A DNA stretch of 64,000 bases from Chitinivibrionia bacterium (lineage in GTDB: Bacteria; Fibrobacterota; Chitinivibrionia; Chitinivibrionales; Chitinivibrionaceae): NCBI GenBank assembly GCA_009779925.1, contig WRAZ01000001.1, forward strand, positions 124,001-188,000, written 5' to 3'. The notes under the pieces were generated by a model. It was not told the DNA's origin. It did not search any database and was given only the letters and a program-made list of their open reading frames with translations. Below are positions 33,889 to 43,096 of this stretch, piece by piece (the stretch's first letter is position 1; each line of letters starts with the position of its first letter). Position numbers and translations under genes: made by a program.

Positions 33889-34731
33889 ATGAAAAAAATT
33901 TGCGTAATAACAATGGCAAGAAACGATGAGTTCTTTTTGAACCGTTGGGTTGCTTATTACGGCAAAATTTTCGGCGAAGAAAACTTATATATATATTTGG
34001 ACGGTATTGACCAAGTTGCTCCGAGCGGCGCGGGAAAAACAAATGTGAAAATCGTGGAAAAGCAAGGGATAAAGGTGGTGGACGCCGAAAAACGCCGCCT
34101 TGATTTTTTGTCGGACAGAGCTACCGAGTTGTTTTCTGTCGGCTACGAATTGGTAATCGGTTGCGACGCCGACGAATTTCTGATAGTAGAGCCGAATTTG
34201 CACCTTTCTTTGGCGGAATATTTGTCGCAAATTAAAATAAAAACAAGCGTTTCCGCTCTCGGAATTGATGTCGGGCAACATTTAACCAAAGAATTACCTC
34301 TCGACAAGTCAAAACCTGTTTTGGAGCAACGAAATTTTGCGCTGATAAATTCCCGTTTTACAAAGACAAGCATTATTGCAAAACCTGTTCGTTGGGGGCG
34401 GGGGTTTCATCGTGTAAATGGGCATAATTTTCGTATAGACAAAAATTTGTATCTTCTTCATTTCGGCAATATTGACTATGACGCGCTTATGGAAAAATTT
34501 AATTCGCAGGATATTATTGCACGAGGCGAACAAAAGCATTACAAGCGAGCGAGATTTCGCGTTATTGATACTATTTCAAACAAAAAAGCGACGGACGGCG
34601 ATAAAAATTTCGGACTTGCGCGTTTAATTCAGACGGTTTTTCGCCCGATTTATGCTTGGAATAAACCGAGTATGCTCGGTATGAGATGGATTGTAAAAAT
34701 TCCGGAGAGGTTTAAGGAGATGGGGATATGA
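33889..34731 (+). CDS. Glycosyltransferase family 2-like (GT-A) protein
   Basis: 280 residues. The N-terminus KKICVITMARNDEFFLNRWV and the metal/nucleotide motif CDADEFLI (about 91-98) are those of Glyco_tranf_2_4/GT92-like enzymes, which add sugars to surface glycans from nucleotide sugars on the cytosolic side. The middle has GRGFHRVNGHNF and LLHFGNIDY. The end is basic. First gene of the plus-strand half of the glycan island; it overlaps the next gene by four bases (ATGA). Donor and acceptor unknown. Confidence 0.8.
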   Translation: MKKICVITMARNDEFFLNRWVAYYGKIFGEENLYIYLDGIDQVAPSGAGKTNVKIVEKQGIKVVDAEKRRLDFLSDRATELFSVGYELVIGCDADEFLIVEPNLHLSLAEYLSQIKIKTSVSALGIDVGQHLTKELPLDKSKPVLEQRNFALINSRFTKTSIIAKPVRWGRGFHRVNGHNFRIDKNLYLLHFGNIDYDALMEKFNSQDIIARGEQKHYKRARFRVIDTISNKKATDGDKNFGLARLIQTVFRPIYAWNKPSMLGMRWIVKIPERFKEMGI

Positions 34732-35735
34732 AGCCTACACAAAATTATACGTTTGTCTTAAAACGTTTTAGCAGACTGTTAAAGTATTTTATGTCGGATA
34801 TTCGGGCGTTGCCAAAATTTTATTGCAAAAGTTACGGAGTAGAAAATCAAGACAAGAAATTCTTGGTCTTTCCGATACACGGCAACAGCGGAGGCTTGTT
34901 TTCAATAGTAAATACGGTTTTACTGATTCTCCGTTATTGCGTAAAGCACAATATTAATCTTGTTGTGGATATGCGAAGCGATAAAGGTCAATTTTGGGAT
35001 ACATCAAAAATAAGCAAAGAAAATGGTTGGGAATATTTTTTTGAACAACCTTTTGGCTTTGATTTGAAACAAATCTCAAACAGTAAAAACATATTGTCTC
35101 TCAATGAAAAAAAAAAGAAGCGCCCGTTTTCCTGTATAAGCAAGTATAGTTTTTTTGATATTTACAGTATCGATAAAGATTTTGCATTGTTCCAAGAATA
35201 TAAAAATGATTTCAAACGATATATTAAATTTAGTGAAACAGCCAAGAATTATCTTGATTCGGAATATGAAAGAATATTTAAGAACAATGGTCGGGTTTTG
35301 GGAGTACTGGCAAGAGGGACAGATTACTATTTGAAGAAGCCAAAGAGTCACAGAGTTCAGCCCGAGCCGAATTTGATTTTGGAAACGTCCGAAAAAGTAA
35401 TGCGAGAGTGCAACTGTGATTATGTTTATTTGGCTACGGAAGACGACTATATTTATACAATTTTCTCAGAAAAATTTGCAGACAAACTATTAACAAACAA
35501 GCAAAAAAGAGTTGATTCGCGCCGATTAAATCTTAATGAAAATGAATTTTTGGCTAATGTTAACTTAGACAGCGGTAAGTATGATTTAGAATTAACATAC
35601 CTAAGTTCGATTTATAATTTATCGAAATGTGAATGTTTTGTCGGCGGAGTTACTTCCGGCACAACCGGAGTATTTCTTATGAAAGAAGGTGATTTTGAAT
35701 ATAAACATTTATTTGATTTAGGGTATTATTCGTAA
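34728..35735 (+). CDS. Putative fucosyltransferase-fold (O-FucT/GT23-like) protein
   Basis: 335 residues, no signal peptide. The stretch VLGVLARGTDYYLKKPKSH resembles the peptide-O-fucosyltransferase/NodZ-type GDP-fucose site (R-G-T-D). YVYLATEDDYIYTIF and ECFVGGVTSGTTGVFLM follow the same fold pattern. A basic N-terminus precedes FLVFPIHGNSGGLFSIV. The sequence is AT-rich compared with flanking housekeeping genes. ATGA overlap with the preceding glycosyltransferase. The fold assignment is fairly good; the sugar is inference. Confidence 0.6.
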   Translation: MKPTQNYTFVLKRFSRLLKYFMSDIRALPKFYCKSYGVENQDKKFLVFPIHGNSGGLFSIVNTVLLILRYCVKHNINLVVDMRSDKGQFWDTSKISKENGWEYFFEQPFGFDLKQISNSKNILSLNEKKKKRPFSCISKYSFFDIYSIDKDFALFQEYKNDFKRYIKFSETAKNYLDSEYERIFKNNGRVLGVLARGTDYYLKKPKSHRVQPEPNLILETSEKVMRECNCDYVYLATEDDYIYTIFSEKFADKLLTNKQKRVDSRRLNLNENEFLANVNLDSGKYDLELTYLSSIYNLSKCECFVGGVTSGTTGVFLMKEGDFEYKHLFDLGYYS

Positions 35736-35765
35736 TGACGTCAATAATCAATATGGAGGTGTGTT

Positions 35766-36638
35766 TTGACAGATGATTGCAAAATAAAAATTCCGATTTG
35801 CTACTACCAACCTTGGGAATTGCCTAAAAATGACATTTTTTTGCCGATTCAAGCAGGAAAAGCGGTTTCAAAATACGACCTGAAAATGCAAGGCGACGAT
35901 ACCGAATGCAATATCAGTGAAAAAAACGCAGTGTTTGGCGAATTTACAGTATGGTACTGGGTGTGGAAAAACATCAAAAAACTTTATCCTGACTTGGAGT
36001 ACATAGGACTGTCGCATTACAGACGTTTCTTTGACTTGGAGCACCCTTCCAGTGAGTTCTCGGTGTTTCGCGTACCCAAAATACCAAATATGAACGGATA
36101 CGGAGAACGATTCATTGACAAACTTTCTTCGGCGGATATTATTCTGCCCAAACCGGCTTTCTTCAGCTGTGATGTAAAATCTCAACACTTACCACCCGGG
36201 TCGGTTTATCAATGCATCAAAGAATTTATGCACGAAATTTGTCCGGAATATGACGAAGCATTTCGGGCTGTTTTTGAAAACAACAACGGAATATCGCTAT
36301 ACTGTATCTTTATTTCAAGATACGAACTGTTTGACGATTATTTTTCGTGGCTGTTTCGGATATTGTTTGAAGCGGAAAAACGCCCCGAACTTTTTGCCCA
36401 TACCGGATACGAGAAAAGATACCTTGCATTTTTTGCCGAAAGGCTACTTAGCGTATATGTATTGCATCATAAACTGCGAGTTCAATACGAGCCGCTGTAT
36501 TTTATAAGCCCGAACATTAATTACAGAAACGGTATTGTTAAGCTCTGTGAAAGCATACTTAGATATTGTACGCCTCACGGTTTGATTGATTCGCCAAAAC
36601 GCAGAAGTAAAGAACACAGAGTGCAGTTTGCTGTTTAG
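35766..36638 (+). CDS. DUF4422 family glycosyltransferase
   Basis: 290 residues typical of DUF4422: CYYQPWELPKNDIFLPIQAG, an acidic segment, then WVWKNIKKLYPDLEYIGLSH and HYRRFFDL. The family occurs in capsule and O-antigen clusters and is regarded as GT-A-like. The start is TTG 35766 with GGAGGT five bases upstream; a GTG in another frame meets TGA at once. Next gene begins eight bases after its stop. Confidence 0.85.
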   Translation: MTDDCKIKIPICYYQPWELPKNDIFLPIQAGKAVSKYDLKMQGDDTECNISEKNAVFGEFTVWYWVWKNIKKLYPDLEYIGLSHYRRFFDLEHPSSEFSVFRVPKIPNMNGYGERFIDKLSSADIILPKPAFFSCDVKSQHLPPGSVYQCIKEFMHEICPEYDEAFRAVFENNNGISLYCIFISRYELFDDYFSWLFRILFEAEKRPELFAHTGYEKRYLAFFAERLLSVYVLHHKLRVQYEPLYFISPNINYRNGIVKLCESILRYCTPHGLIDSPKRRSKEHRVQFAV

Positions 36639-36646
36639 GGTTTTTT

Positions 36647-37564
36647 ATGAGTGTTTCGCAAAATATTACCAAATTTTATACAAAAACAGCCGTATTGTTT
36701 TTGCGCTTAACAGGCAAAAGCAAAAATGAATGCTATTCATTGAAAGGGGAAATGCTTGTAAATTATTTTGCTCGGAAACACTTGAAAACGATAGAAAACC
36801 TGCCTCAAAAAGCAATTGCCGTTGAAAAAAGCCCCGAAATAATTTGGCAGTTTTGGGATAATCCGACAGGAAAAAAAACTCCCGAAATAGTAAAGTCGTC
36901 GCTTGAAACCGTCAAAAAGTTCAAGGGTAATTTTGAGCATAAGATACTGAATAATTCTACAATAGAAAATTATTCGGATTTGCCCGGATATATTTTGGAT
37001 AAACTTAAAAAAGGACATATAGATTATGCGCATTTTTCGGATTTGTTGCGCCTGAATTTACTGAAAAACCACGGCGGAATTTGGCTTGATGCAACTGCTT
37101 ATATGACGAATTTTGTGCCGCAATATATCGCGGACGAAGATTTTTTCGTTTTTTTGACCGGAAATCTGACGCATTTTCCGTATTCTTTTATGCAAAATTG
37201 TTTTATACGAAGCAAAAAGGGCAATTTTTTATGTGAAGCGTGGTATGAAATGTGTGTCGAATTTTGGAAGAAAGAAACGAAAACTCTTGACTATTTTCAG
37301 CACCAGTTAATGTTTAAGGCGTTAGTTCTTAACAATCCGACCGCAAAGAATTTATTTGAAAAAATGCCGCATATATCCGAAGACCAAACGCATCAACTTG
37401 TCGGAGATAATTTGATAAGGAAATTTGACGAAAACGAGTGGGCGCAAATCAAAGGAGCGTCTTTTTTTCAAAAGACGCGGTATAAAATAAAAAGGAATGA
37501 AATCGCTTGTTCGGCTGATTATTCCGATACTTATTTCTCAATGCTGTGCAACGAAAACTTGTAA
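36647..37564 (+). CDS. Capsular polysaccharide synthesis protein-like (PF05704/GT32-like) glycosyltransferase
   Basis: 305 residues. EIIWQFWDNPTGKKTPEIV, then DYAHFSDLLRLNLLKNHGGI followed by WLDATAYM, the acceptor/metal core of the OCH1-like superfamily. It is the more divergent relative of 45073-46254 and 47041-48000. It is the last plus-strand gene before a run of minus-strand genes, converging with the WbsX-like gene nine bases away. Confidence 0.82.
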   Translation: MSVSQNITKFYTKTAVLFLRLTGKSKNECYSLKGEMLVNYFARKHLKTIENLPQKAIAVEKSPEIIWQFWDNPTGKKTPEIVKSSLETVKKFKGNFEHKILNNSTIENYSDLPGYILDKLKKGHIDYAHFSDLLRLNLLKNHGGIWLDATAYMTNFVPQYIADEDFFVFLTGNLTHFPYSFMQNCFIRSKKGNFLCEAWYEMCVEFWKKETKTLDYFQHQLMFKALVLNNPTAKNLFEKMPHISEDQTHQLVGDNLIRKFDENEWAQIKGASFFQKTRYKIKRNEIACSADYSDTYFSMLCNENL

Positions 37565-37572
37565 ATGTAAGT

Positions 37573-38655
37573 CTATTTATATTTTTCTAAAACACTCTTT
37601 GTTGCTTCCAGATATTTCAATCCCCACTTCAAATCCGGCTCTAAATGATTACCTTCCGCCCATTCGTTCATAGCGTTCAAAAATATAAAATTTTCTTCTT
37701 CGCTGTACGGCTCAAATTTTTCACAAGTGTCGGCAAGCCATTTCTCATAAAGTTCGGGAGTAGAATTGTGTAAAACCAACGCTTTTTTCTTTCTTCGCGG
37801 AGAATTATCCCAACCGGGATACACTGTCGGATATTCTTTCCATTCTTTTACGGGTTTATACTCTTTCAAAGCAGTATCGACTACACCGCTATACGGATTT
37901 ACTTTATCTTTAGAACTAAAAAAACTTCTTATTTTTCTTGCTATTCTGAAGAAGTCGTTTTTCTTTGCAAAAATGAACGGCAAAAAATTCCAAGAAGCGT
38001 CAAATCCTGTCGGAAGCGGCTCTTTAGACCCATCGGCTCCAAATGCTGTTGCCGATAAAACATAAAGCCCGTTTTCAAAACCCGCTTTTTTTGCCTCTGC
38101 ATTCCACTTGTTTATCATATCTTCGACATTGGGAATGTTTTTTTGCCTATATATAATAAAAAGAGGTTTGCCGTTAACTTTTATATAGCGCTTATCCTTA
38201 AACATTTTAAGTAAATAATTGATGTGATTTAGGTGGTCTTCGTCGCTATATTTTTGCTCTTGAATAATGCATTTTTCATTTCCGCCCCAATTTCTGCCCC
38301 AAGATTCGTTTGCCCAGCACAAACAAAAAGGAAAATCGGGTTTGCCGCTTGCCACAATCTCGTTTACCGGTCTTTCCAACAGTTGTTTGCCGTGAAACCA
38401 ATAGTGATAATAACAAAAACCGTAAATATCGTGTTTTTTTGCCAATTCGGCTTGCGCAATTCTTGCTTCTTCCAAGCGTAAATCGTAAAATCCCAAATCA
38501 GCGGGAATATGCGGCTGATAATGTCCCTTAAAGCGCGGAGTTGCTTTTGCAACATTTGTCCATTCGGTAAAACCTTTACCCCACCATTCGTCATTTTCGG
38601 GAATCGGGTGAAATTGCGGAAGAACAACACCTAAAGCGCGAAGTTTTTTATTCAT
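37573..38655 (-). CDS. WbsX-like glycosyltransferase/glycan-processing protein (PF14307)
   Basis: 360 residues with the WbsX hallmarks: LGVVLPQFHPIPENDEWWGK at the N-terminus, GFTEWTNVAKA, YGFCYYHYWFHGKQLLERP, CLCWANESWGRNWGG and, near the C-terminus, FIFLNAMNEWAEGNHLEPD. Members are found in O-antigen clusters and have a TIM-barrel fold close to GH99-type enzymes. AAAAGGAG precedes ATG 38655. Role in this glycan not predictable. Confidence 0.9.
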   Translation of the reverse strand: MNKKLRALGVVLPQFHPIPENDEWWGKGFTEWTNVAKATPRFKGHYQPHIPADLGFYDLRLEEARIAQAELAKKHDIYGFCYYHYWFHGKQLLERPVNEIVASGKPDFPFCLCWANESWGRNWGGNEKCIIQEQKYSDEDHLNHINYLLKMFKDKRYIKVNGKPLFIIYRQKNIPNVEDMINKWNAEAKKAGFENGLYVLSATAFGADGSKEPLPTGFDASWNFLPFIFAKKNDFFRIARKIRSFFSSKDKVNPYSGVVDTALKEYKPVKEWKEYPTVYPGWDNSPRRKKKALVLHNSTPELYEKWLADTCEKFEPYSEEENFIFLNAMNEWAEGNHLEPDLKWGLKYLEATKSVLEKYK

Positions 38656-38667
38656 TGTTTTCTCCTT

Positions 38668-40008
38668 TTACAAAGGCCAACTTTTTAATTTAATTTCCTT
38701 AAAGTTCTCATACTGTTTGTCGTCTATTTCCAAATCAAAAGTATTTGCATTTAATACGTTTTCAACAACGTTATGTCCTTCAAATTTTTCCAAAAAATGC
38801 TCAAAGTTTATGTTTTTGATTCGTTCTTGCTCGTCTTTACTTTGATATAACTTTTCGATTCCTGCTTGCATATCTGAAATATTTTCAAAAAGATAATCAT
38901 AGTTTTTGGGCAAATATTCGTGAAATGTAAATGCTAAATTATCGGTGTTTTTGAATGCCACAATCGGTACTCGTAAGCTCATTAAATCCACCATAGTAAG
39001 CGCGCTCGAATGCGGAATACTATCTATAAAAACGTCGGCGCACTTAAAATATAACTTAAAGTTATCTTTGAAATCCATAAGTATAAACCTCTTGGGCATA
39101 TTTTTTTTATCAAAGATTTCTTTTTGTTTTTTGTCAAATCTGGTAATTAGTACATGCCATAGATTTTCGTTTTTTTCCAGTAATTTTTTTATCATTTCCA
39201 AATACGGAGAAGTATCATTTTCGAAAAGCTTATAAGCCAAACAACCGGTCATAGTACAAATTGCATTTTCGGGAATACCCATATTTCGTCTTACCGTTGC
39301 GATTTCTTGCTCGCTAAAAGTCGGCAAATTGTCTTTTGTTAAATAACATAAGCCTAAAACTTTTGTGTTCTTAAATCCTCTGTATTTTTGAGTTAAATAG
39401 GCAGTCGCAGGCATACCTTCCCAAATTAAGTGGGCAAAACTCATCCCTAAACTTGAATGTTGCGAGCCTATATTGCAAAAAATAATTTTAATTTTAGTAT
39501 ATTTATTCAGCAAGGCAAGCAAACCAACGGCAAAAGAGTCGTCCATGTGAATAAATGTTATCAACACGCTCGGAGAAAACTTCATCAATTTTTTCATCAA
39601 TTTTTTCAACAACCCTTTTTCATTCATCCAATCAAAATCGACGCCGCTTATTTTAGAGTATTTTTTAATTTCCGCCACTTTTAAAGAAGCATTTTTTTCA
39701 GTGTCGGTCTTTTTGGTTAAAAACAAATTGCTTTTATATTTTTTCGGCAATGCCTGTGCAAAATTTTTCAACAACTCCGTATGCCCTCCCGTACGACCAA
39801 GCGTAGATGCAAGAAAGGCTACATTGTTTTTGTTTATAGCGGTATCGGATGCGGGGCGCGGAACAATAGATAAAGCATAGTCGCCAATTTTTTTATCCAG
39901 ATAACGAGTGTCAAATATGGGATTTATTGCAACAAACTCTTCTTTAAGGGCATAAAACTTAGAAAATTTTCTTCCCCAAGTTTTCCTCATTTTAGTTTTC
40001 AAACCCAT
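38668..40008 (-). CDS. GT-B glycosyltransferase (family 1/4-like)
   Basis: 446 residues. The N-terminal Rossmann region carries AFLASTLGRTGGHTELLKNF, and the C-terminal donor domain FKLYFKCADVFIDSIPHSSA and LTMVDLMSLRVPIVAFKNTD, where the SALTM segment holds the GT4-type diphosphate-binding position. A short KLMKKLMK duplication is seen near residue 137. One base separates its ATG from the GNAT gene stop, with GAGGCTCG as ribosome site. Likely cytosolic, adding a hexose-type sugar; specificity unknown. Confidence 0.75.
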   Translation of the reverse strand: MGLKTKMRKTWGRKFSKFYALKEEFVAINPIFDTRYLDKKIGDYALSIVPRPASDTAINKNNVAFLASTLGRTGGHTELLKNFAQALPKKYKSNLFLTKKTDTEKNASLKVAEIKKYSKISGVDFDWMNEKGLLKKLMKKLMKFSPSVLITFIHMDDSFAVGLLALLNKYTKIKIIFCNIGSQHSSLGMSFAHLIWEGMPATAYLTQKYRGFKNTKVLGLCYLTKDNLPTFSEQEIATVRRNMGIPENAICTMTGCLAYKLFENDTSPYLEMIKKLLEKNENLWHVLITRFDKKQKEIFDKKNMPKRFILMDFKDNFKLYFKCADVFIDSIPHSSALTMVDLMSLRVPIVAFKNTDNLAFTFHEYLPKNYDYLFENISDMQAGIEKLYQSKDEQERIKNINFEHFLEKFEGHNVVENVLNANTFDLEIDDKQYENFKEIKLKSWPL

Positions 40009-40009
40009 A

Positions 40010-40522
40010 TTACGAGCCTCTAACTTTTTTTTTAGAATTTACCACTGCCATCAAAAGCATATCTCTGAACTTCCCATCAACAAAAACCGTATCTCTCAAA
40101 ATACCCTCTTTTACAAATCCCGCTTTTTCATAAGTTTTTATTGCTGGAATATTGTCCGGAAATACTCGTAAATATATCCTGTGTAAGTTTAATTCTTCAA
40201 AGGCTATTCTCAATATTTCTATTGTTGCTAAATAACTTAACCCTTTCCCGACAAAATCCTGTTCTCCTATGAAAATTCCAAATTCTCCTTTTTTATGAGT
40301 GTTGTCAATATCCCTTATGTAAACAGAACCTATGGGTATATTATCACACAGTATTATATATTGAACCGCTTTTCCTTTGGCAATAACATTTTCAAGCCAA
40401 TATTTATGACCTTGTTCGGTAAATTGCTCTCTTATGACAAAGTTGTTCATAACAAAATCCGAATTTCTCCACTTTAATATAAGCGGAGTGTCGCTTTCTG
40501 TAATTTTTCGTAAAGAAACCAT
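40010..40522 (-). CDS. GNAT N-acetyltransferase (WecD/PseH/RimJ-like)
   Basis: 170 residues, full GNAT fold: VSLRKITESDTPLILKWRNS at the N-terminus, the acetyl-CoA loop GIFIGEQDFVGKGLSYLATI, LHRIYLRVFPDNIPAIKTYE and KAGFVKEGI. It directly follows a WecE-type aminotransferase gene. By position it most likely acetylates the 4-amino sugar made by that enzyme, giving an N-acetylated 4-amino-4,6-dideoxyhexose such as Fuc4NAc. The sequence alone does not separate WecD- from PseH-like roles. Confidence 0.8.
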   Translation of the reverse strand: MVSLRKITESDTPLILKWRNSDFVMNNFVIREQFTEQGHKYWLENVIAKGKAVQYIILCDNIPIGSVYIRDIDNTHKKGEFGIFIGEQDFVGKGLSYLATIEILRIAFEELNLHRIYLRVFPDNIPAIKTYEKAGFVKEGILRDTVFVDGKFRDMLLMAVVNSKKKVRGS

Positions 40523-41656
40523 TTATAATCCTCTAAAAAACTGATTTGCTTTTTCTATGACTTTGTTCTGTGTTTCAAAGTCCATTCCATAAAAAAGAGG
40601 CAATCTGACTAATGTCTCGCCGACATTGTTTGTGGTTTCCATTTTACCGGCAACGCGTCCGTATTTTTGTCCGGCAGGGCTTGAATGCAACGGAACATAA
40701 TGAAATACACACATAATACCGCTTTGCTTCATAAAATTTATAAATTTTGTTCTGGTATCCATATCGTTAAACCGCAAATAATACATATGCGCATTATGTT
40801 TGCAATTCGCGGGAATAAAAGGTCTATTTATTACACCTTTTTTCTCAAATTCTTCAAAATTTTTATGATAATTATTCCAAAGCTCAATTCGCTTGCCGTT
40901 GATTTGTTCACATTTCGAAAGCTGCGGATACAAATATGCCGCAAGCATATCGCTCGGTAAATAAGAACTTCCCAGTTCCACCCAAGTGTATTTATCCACT
41001 TGTCCTCTGAAAAACTTACTGCGATTGGTGCCTTTTTCTCTTATTATTTCTGCAAGTTCAATAAAGTTTTCATTATTTACAAGTAATGCCCCGCCCTCTC
41101 CGCAAGAGATGTTTTTTGTTTCATGAAATGAAAAACACCCTAAATCTCCGATAGAACCACAAGGTTTATCTTTGTAAAAACTGCCGACTGCTTGTGCTGC
41201 GTCTTCTATTACTGCAAGATTATATTTTTTTGCAATCTCTAAAATTTTATCCATTTCACACGAAACACCGGCGTAATGCACGGGTATAATTGCTTTGGTC
41301 TTGGAAGTTATTGCTTGCTCCAGTAAGCTTTCGTCTAAATTCAATGTATCATTTTTTATATCCGCAAAAACGATTTTTGCTCCTCGCAAAGCAAAAGCGC
41401 TTGCAGTTGTGACAAATGTAAAACTGGGACAAATTACTTCGTCGCCGGGCTCTAAGTTTAGCATTAAAGCGCTCATTTCCAGCGCAGCGGTACAAGAACT
41501 TGTTAAAAGCGCTTTCTTTGCACCGGTTTGTTTTTCTAAAATGCTATTACAGAGCTTGGTGTATTTACCGTCGCCGCTTATATGCTTTGAATCTATTGCT
41601 TCTTTTATGCAATCAAACTCGTTGCCTAAAAAAGGCGCTTCGTTGAAGTTAATCAC
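40523..41656 (-). CDS. wecE: DegT/DnrJ/EryC1 aminotransferase, WecE-type (dTDP-4-amino-4,6-dideoxygalactose transaminase)
   Basis: PLP-dependent sugar aminotransferase. 377 residues. Characteristic stretches: SGDGKYTKLCN, LLTSSCTAALEMSALML, VIEDAAQAVGSFYKDKP, the PLP lysine region CFSFHETKNISCGEGGA, and GTNRSKFFRGQVDKYTW with GSSYLPSDM, the last two typical of WecE/RffA. The start is GTG 41656 with GAGG five bases upstream. With the GNAT gene it forms a two-gene sugar-modifying pair. dTDP-4-keto-6-deoxyglucose synthesis (RmlA/B) is not encoded in the window. Confidence 0.9.
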   Translation of the reverse strand: MINFNEAPFLGNEFDCIKEAIDSKHISGDGKYTKLCNSILEKQTGAKKALLTSSCTAALEMSALMLNLEPGDEVICPSFTFVTTASAFALRGAKIVFADIKNDTLNLDESLLEQAITSKTKAIIPVHYAGVSCEMDKILEIAKKYNLAVIEDAAQAVGSFYKDKPCGSIGDLGCFSFHETKNISCGEGGALLVNNENFIELAEIIREKGTNRSKFFRGQVDKYTWVELGSSYLPSDMLAAYLYPQLSKCEQINGKRIELWNNYHKNFEEFEKKGVINRPFIPANCKHNAHMYYLRFNDMDTRTKFINFMKQSGIMCVFHYVPLHSSPAGQKYGRVAGKMETTNNVGETLVRLPLFYGMDFETQNKVIEKANQFFRGL

Positions 41657-41722
41657 GTTTCCTCAGTCTTTCAGAGAATATTTGTAAGATAAAATAATAT
41701 TTTTCTCAAAGAAGTAGGGAAA

Positions 41723-43096
41723 CTATTTGCAGTTTTTGTCAATTATGGCGCACAATACACCTTTCCCTGTGAAAAAATTATAACCGTGAATATAAAACTT
41801 GTATTCCGGCACAAACTGTAAAAAGCAAGCCGGCAATTCTACTATATCCTGCTTACTATAAATGTTAATGGTTAAATCCGGTTTACAACGGCGAATAGTT
41901 TCTTTTGCTTCCACTATAGAAGTAAAACTTAAAAAATTTGTTTTACAGGGAAATAATTTGCGAATAAATTTTTGAAATTTACTGCAAAAACGCAAATGTT
42001 TATTGCTGTTAGATACATAGTTAAGGTAAAATAATTTTATGAAAATCATTCGCGATTTGTCGTCTTGCAGTTTTTCATAAACATCTAAACCGCTATTTTT
42101 TAAGTAATAAGGATGCCGAAGTTGCGACAACGCTTGTTGTATCAACGATTCCTTTTCTCTTATTTCTTTTGCTATATTGCCTGAAAAACTTCGACCAAGT
42201 TGTTGAACAATTTTATTAAAAACAATTTCATTATGGTTTCTTACAATGAAATCAACCTTGCCGTGCATAGCCGCGATTCTTGGAATTGCACTTCTATACA
42301 TAAGACCGTCAATTATTTGATAAATTCGTAGAGAATGTTTCAGAAGAAAATAATCTAAAAAATATTTTGTCCAAACATTTTTTTCGATATTTTTCAGTGA
42401 ATCGTTACCCGCATGCGCAATTTCTCCGGGAACAACATAAACATAATCTAACTTTTGCACAGTAGTAAGAAATGAAATGCTGTCGGAAGCAACAAATACC
42501 TTTTTTTCTAAATTCTCTTTGTGAATTTCGTCTAAATGTTTAAGGCATTGTTTTAAAAACACCTCTCTTTTCGGCGAAGTCAGCACTATTGGGTCATTTC
42601 CGCCATCATCTGTAAAATCGCCTAATAATTGCTGAAATCTAAAAGTTGCCGAAACAAAATTGTTGCCAATCCGCTTTAGATGTAAATCAATAGCGTTGCG
42701 CAACTCTTCTGTTGGTCGAAATAATTCTTCAAACAATTCGCCGTATTCTTCTTTTTGTGCGAATTCCGAATTGCTTACGACAAATAAGTAGTTGTGATTT
42801 TCGCATTTTGCTTTAATTTTGTGAAGCGCGTCTTGCGCCGAATCATAACCTGTAAGGTCTATTTTGTTGTTTTCTTGCTCTGCAACAGCAATCTCTTCTT
42901 GCGAGATTTTCCAATTATATTTGTTCGGCAAAAGAAAATCCGACAAGTTAATCGGCTCAACAATGTTTATTTTGAACTGCAATTCAAGATTTTTGCACAA
43001 CTTATAAATGCTGACAAGCCCTCTTATAATGTCTGTGAGCCCGTATTTTTGCCCCTCATAAACACAAATAACCGTAGGTTTATTACTGTTACTCAT
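41723..43096 (-). CDS. Putative glycosyltransferase, fucosyltransferase-like fold
   Basis: 457 residues, cytosolic. No named family certain. TVICVYEGQKYGLTDIIRGL at the N-terminus resembles the donor-side opening of O-FucT-like proteins. FVSATFRFQQLLGDF and KKVFVASDSISFLTTVQ fit their R-x-GD and FVATD patterns, and YVYVVPGEIAHAG could be the late binding loop. The C-terminal 180 residues are helical and basic. It overlaps the DUF268 gene end by eight bases. Confidence 0.5.
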   Translation of the reverse strand: MSNSNKPTVICVYEGQKYGLTDIIRGLVSIYKLCKNLELQFKINIVEPINLSDFLLPNKYNWKISQEEIAVAEQENNKIDLTGYDSAQDALHKIKAKCENHNYLFVVSNSEFAQKEEYGELFEELFRPTEELRNAIDLHLKRIGNNFVSATFRFQQLLGDFTDDGGNDPIVLTSPKREVFLKQCLKHLDEIHKENLEKKVFVASDSISFLTTVQKLDYVYVVPGEIAHAGNDSLKNIEKNVWTKYFLDYFLLKHSLRIYQIIDGLMYRSAIPRIAAMHGKVDFIVRNHNEIVFNKIVQQLGRSFSGNIAKEIREKESLIQQALSQLRHPYYLKNSGLDVYEKLQDDKSRMIFIKLFYLNYVSNSNKHLRFCSKFQKFIRKLFPCKTNFLSFTSIVEAKETIRRCKPDLTINIYSKQDIVELPACFLQFVPEYKFYIHGYNFFTGKGVLCAIIDKNCK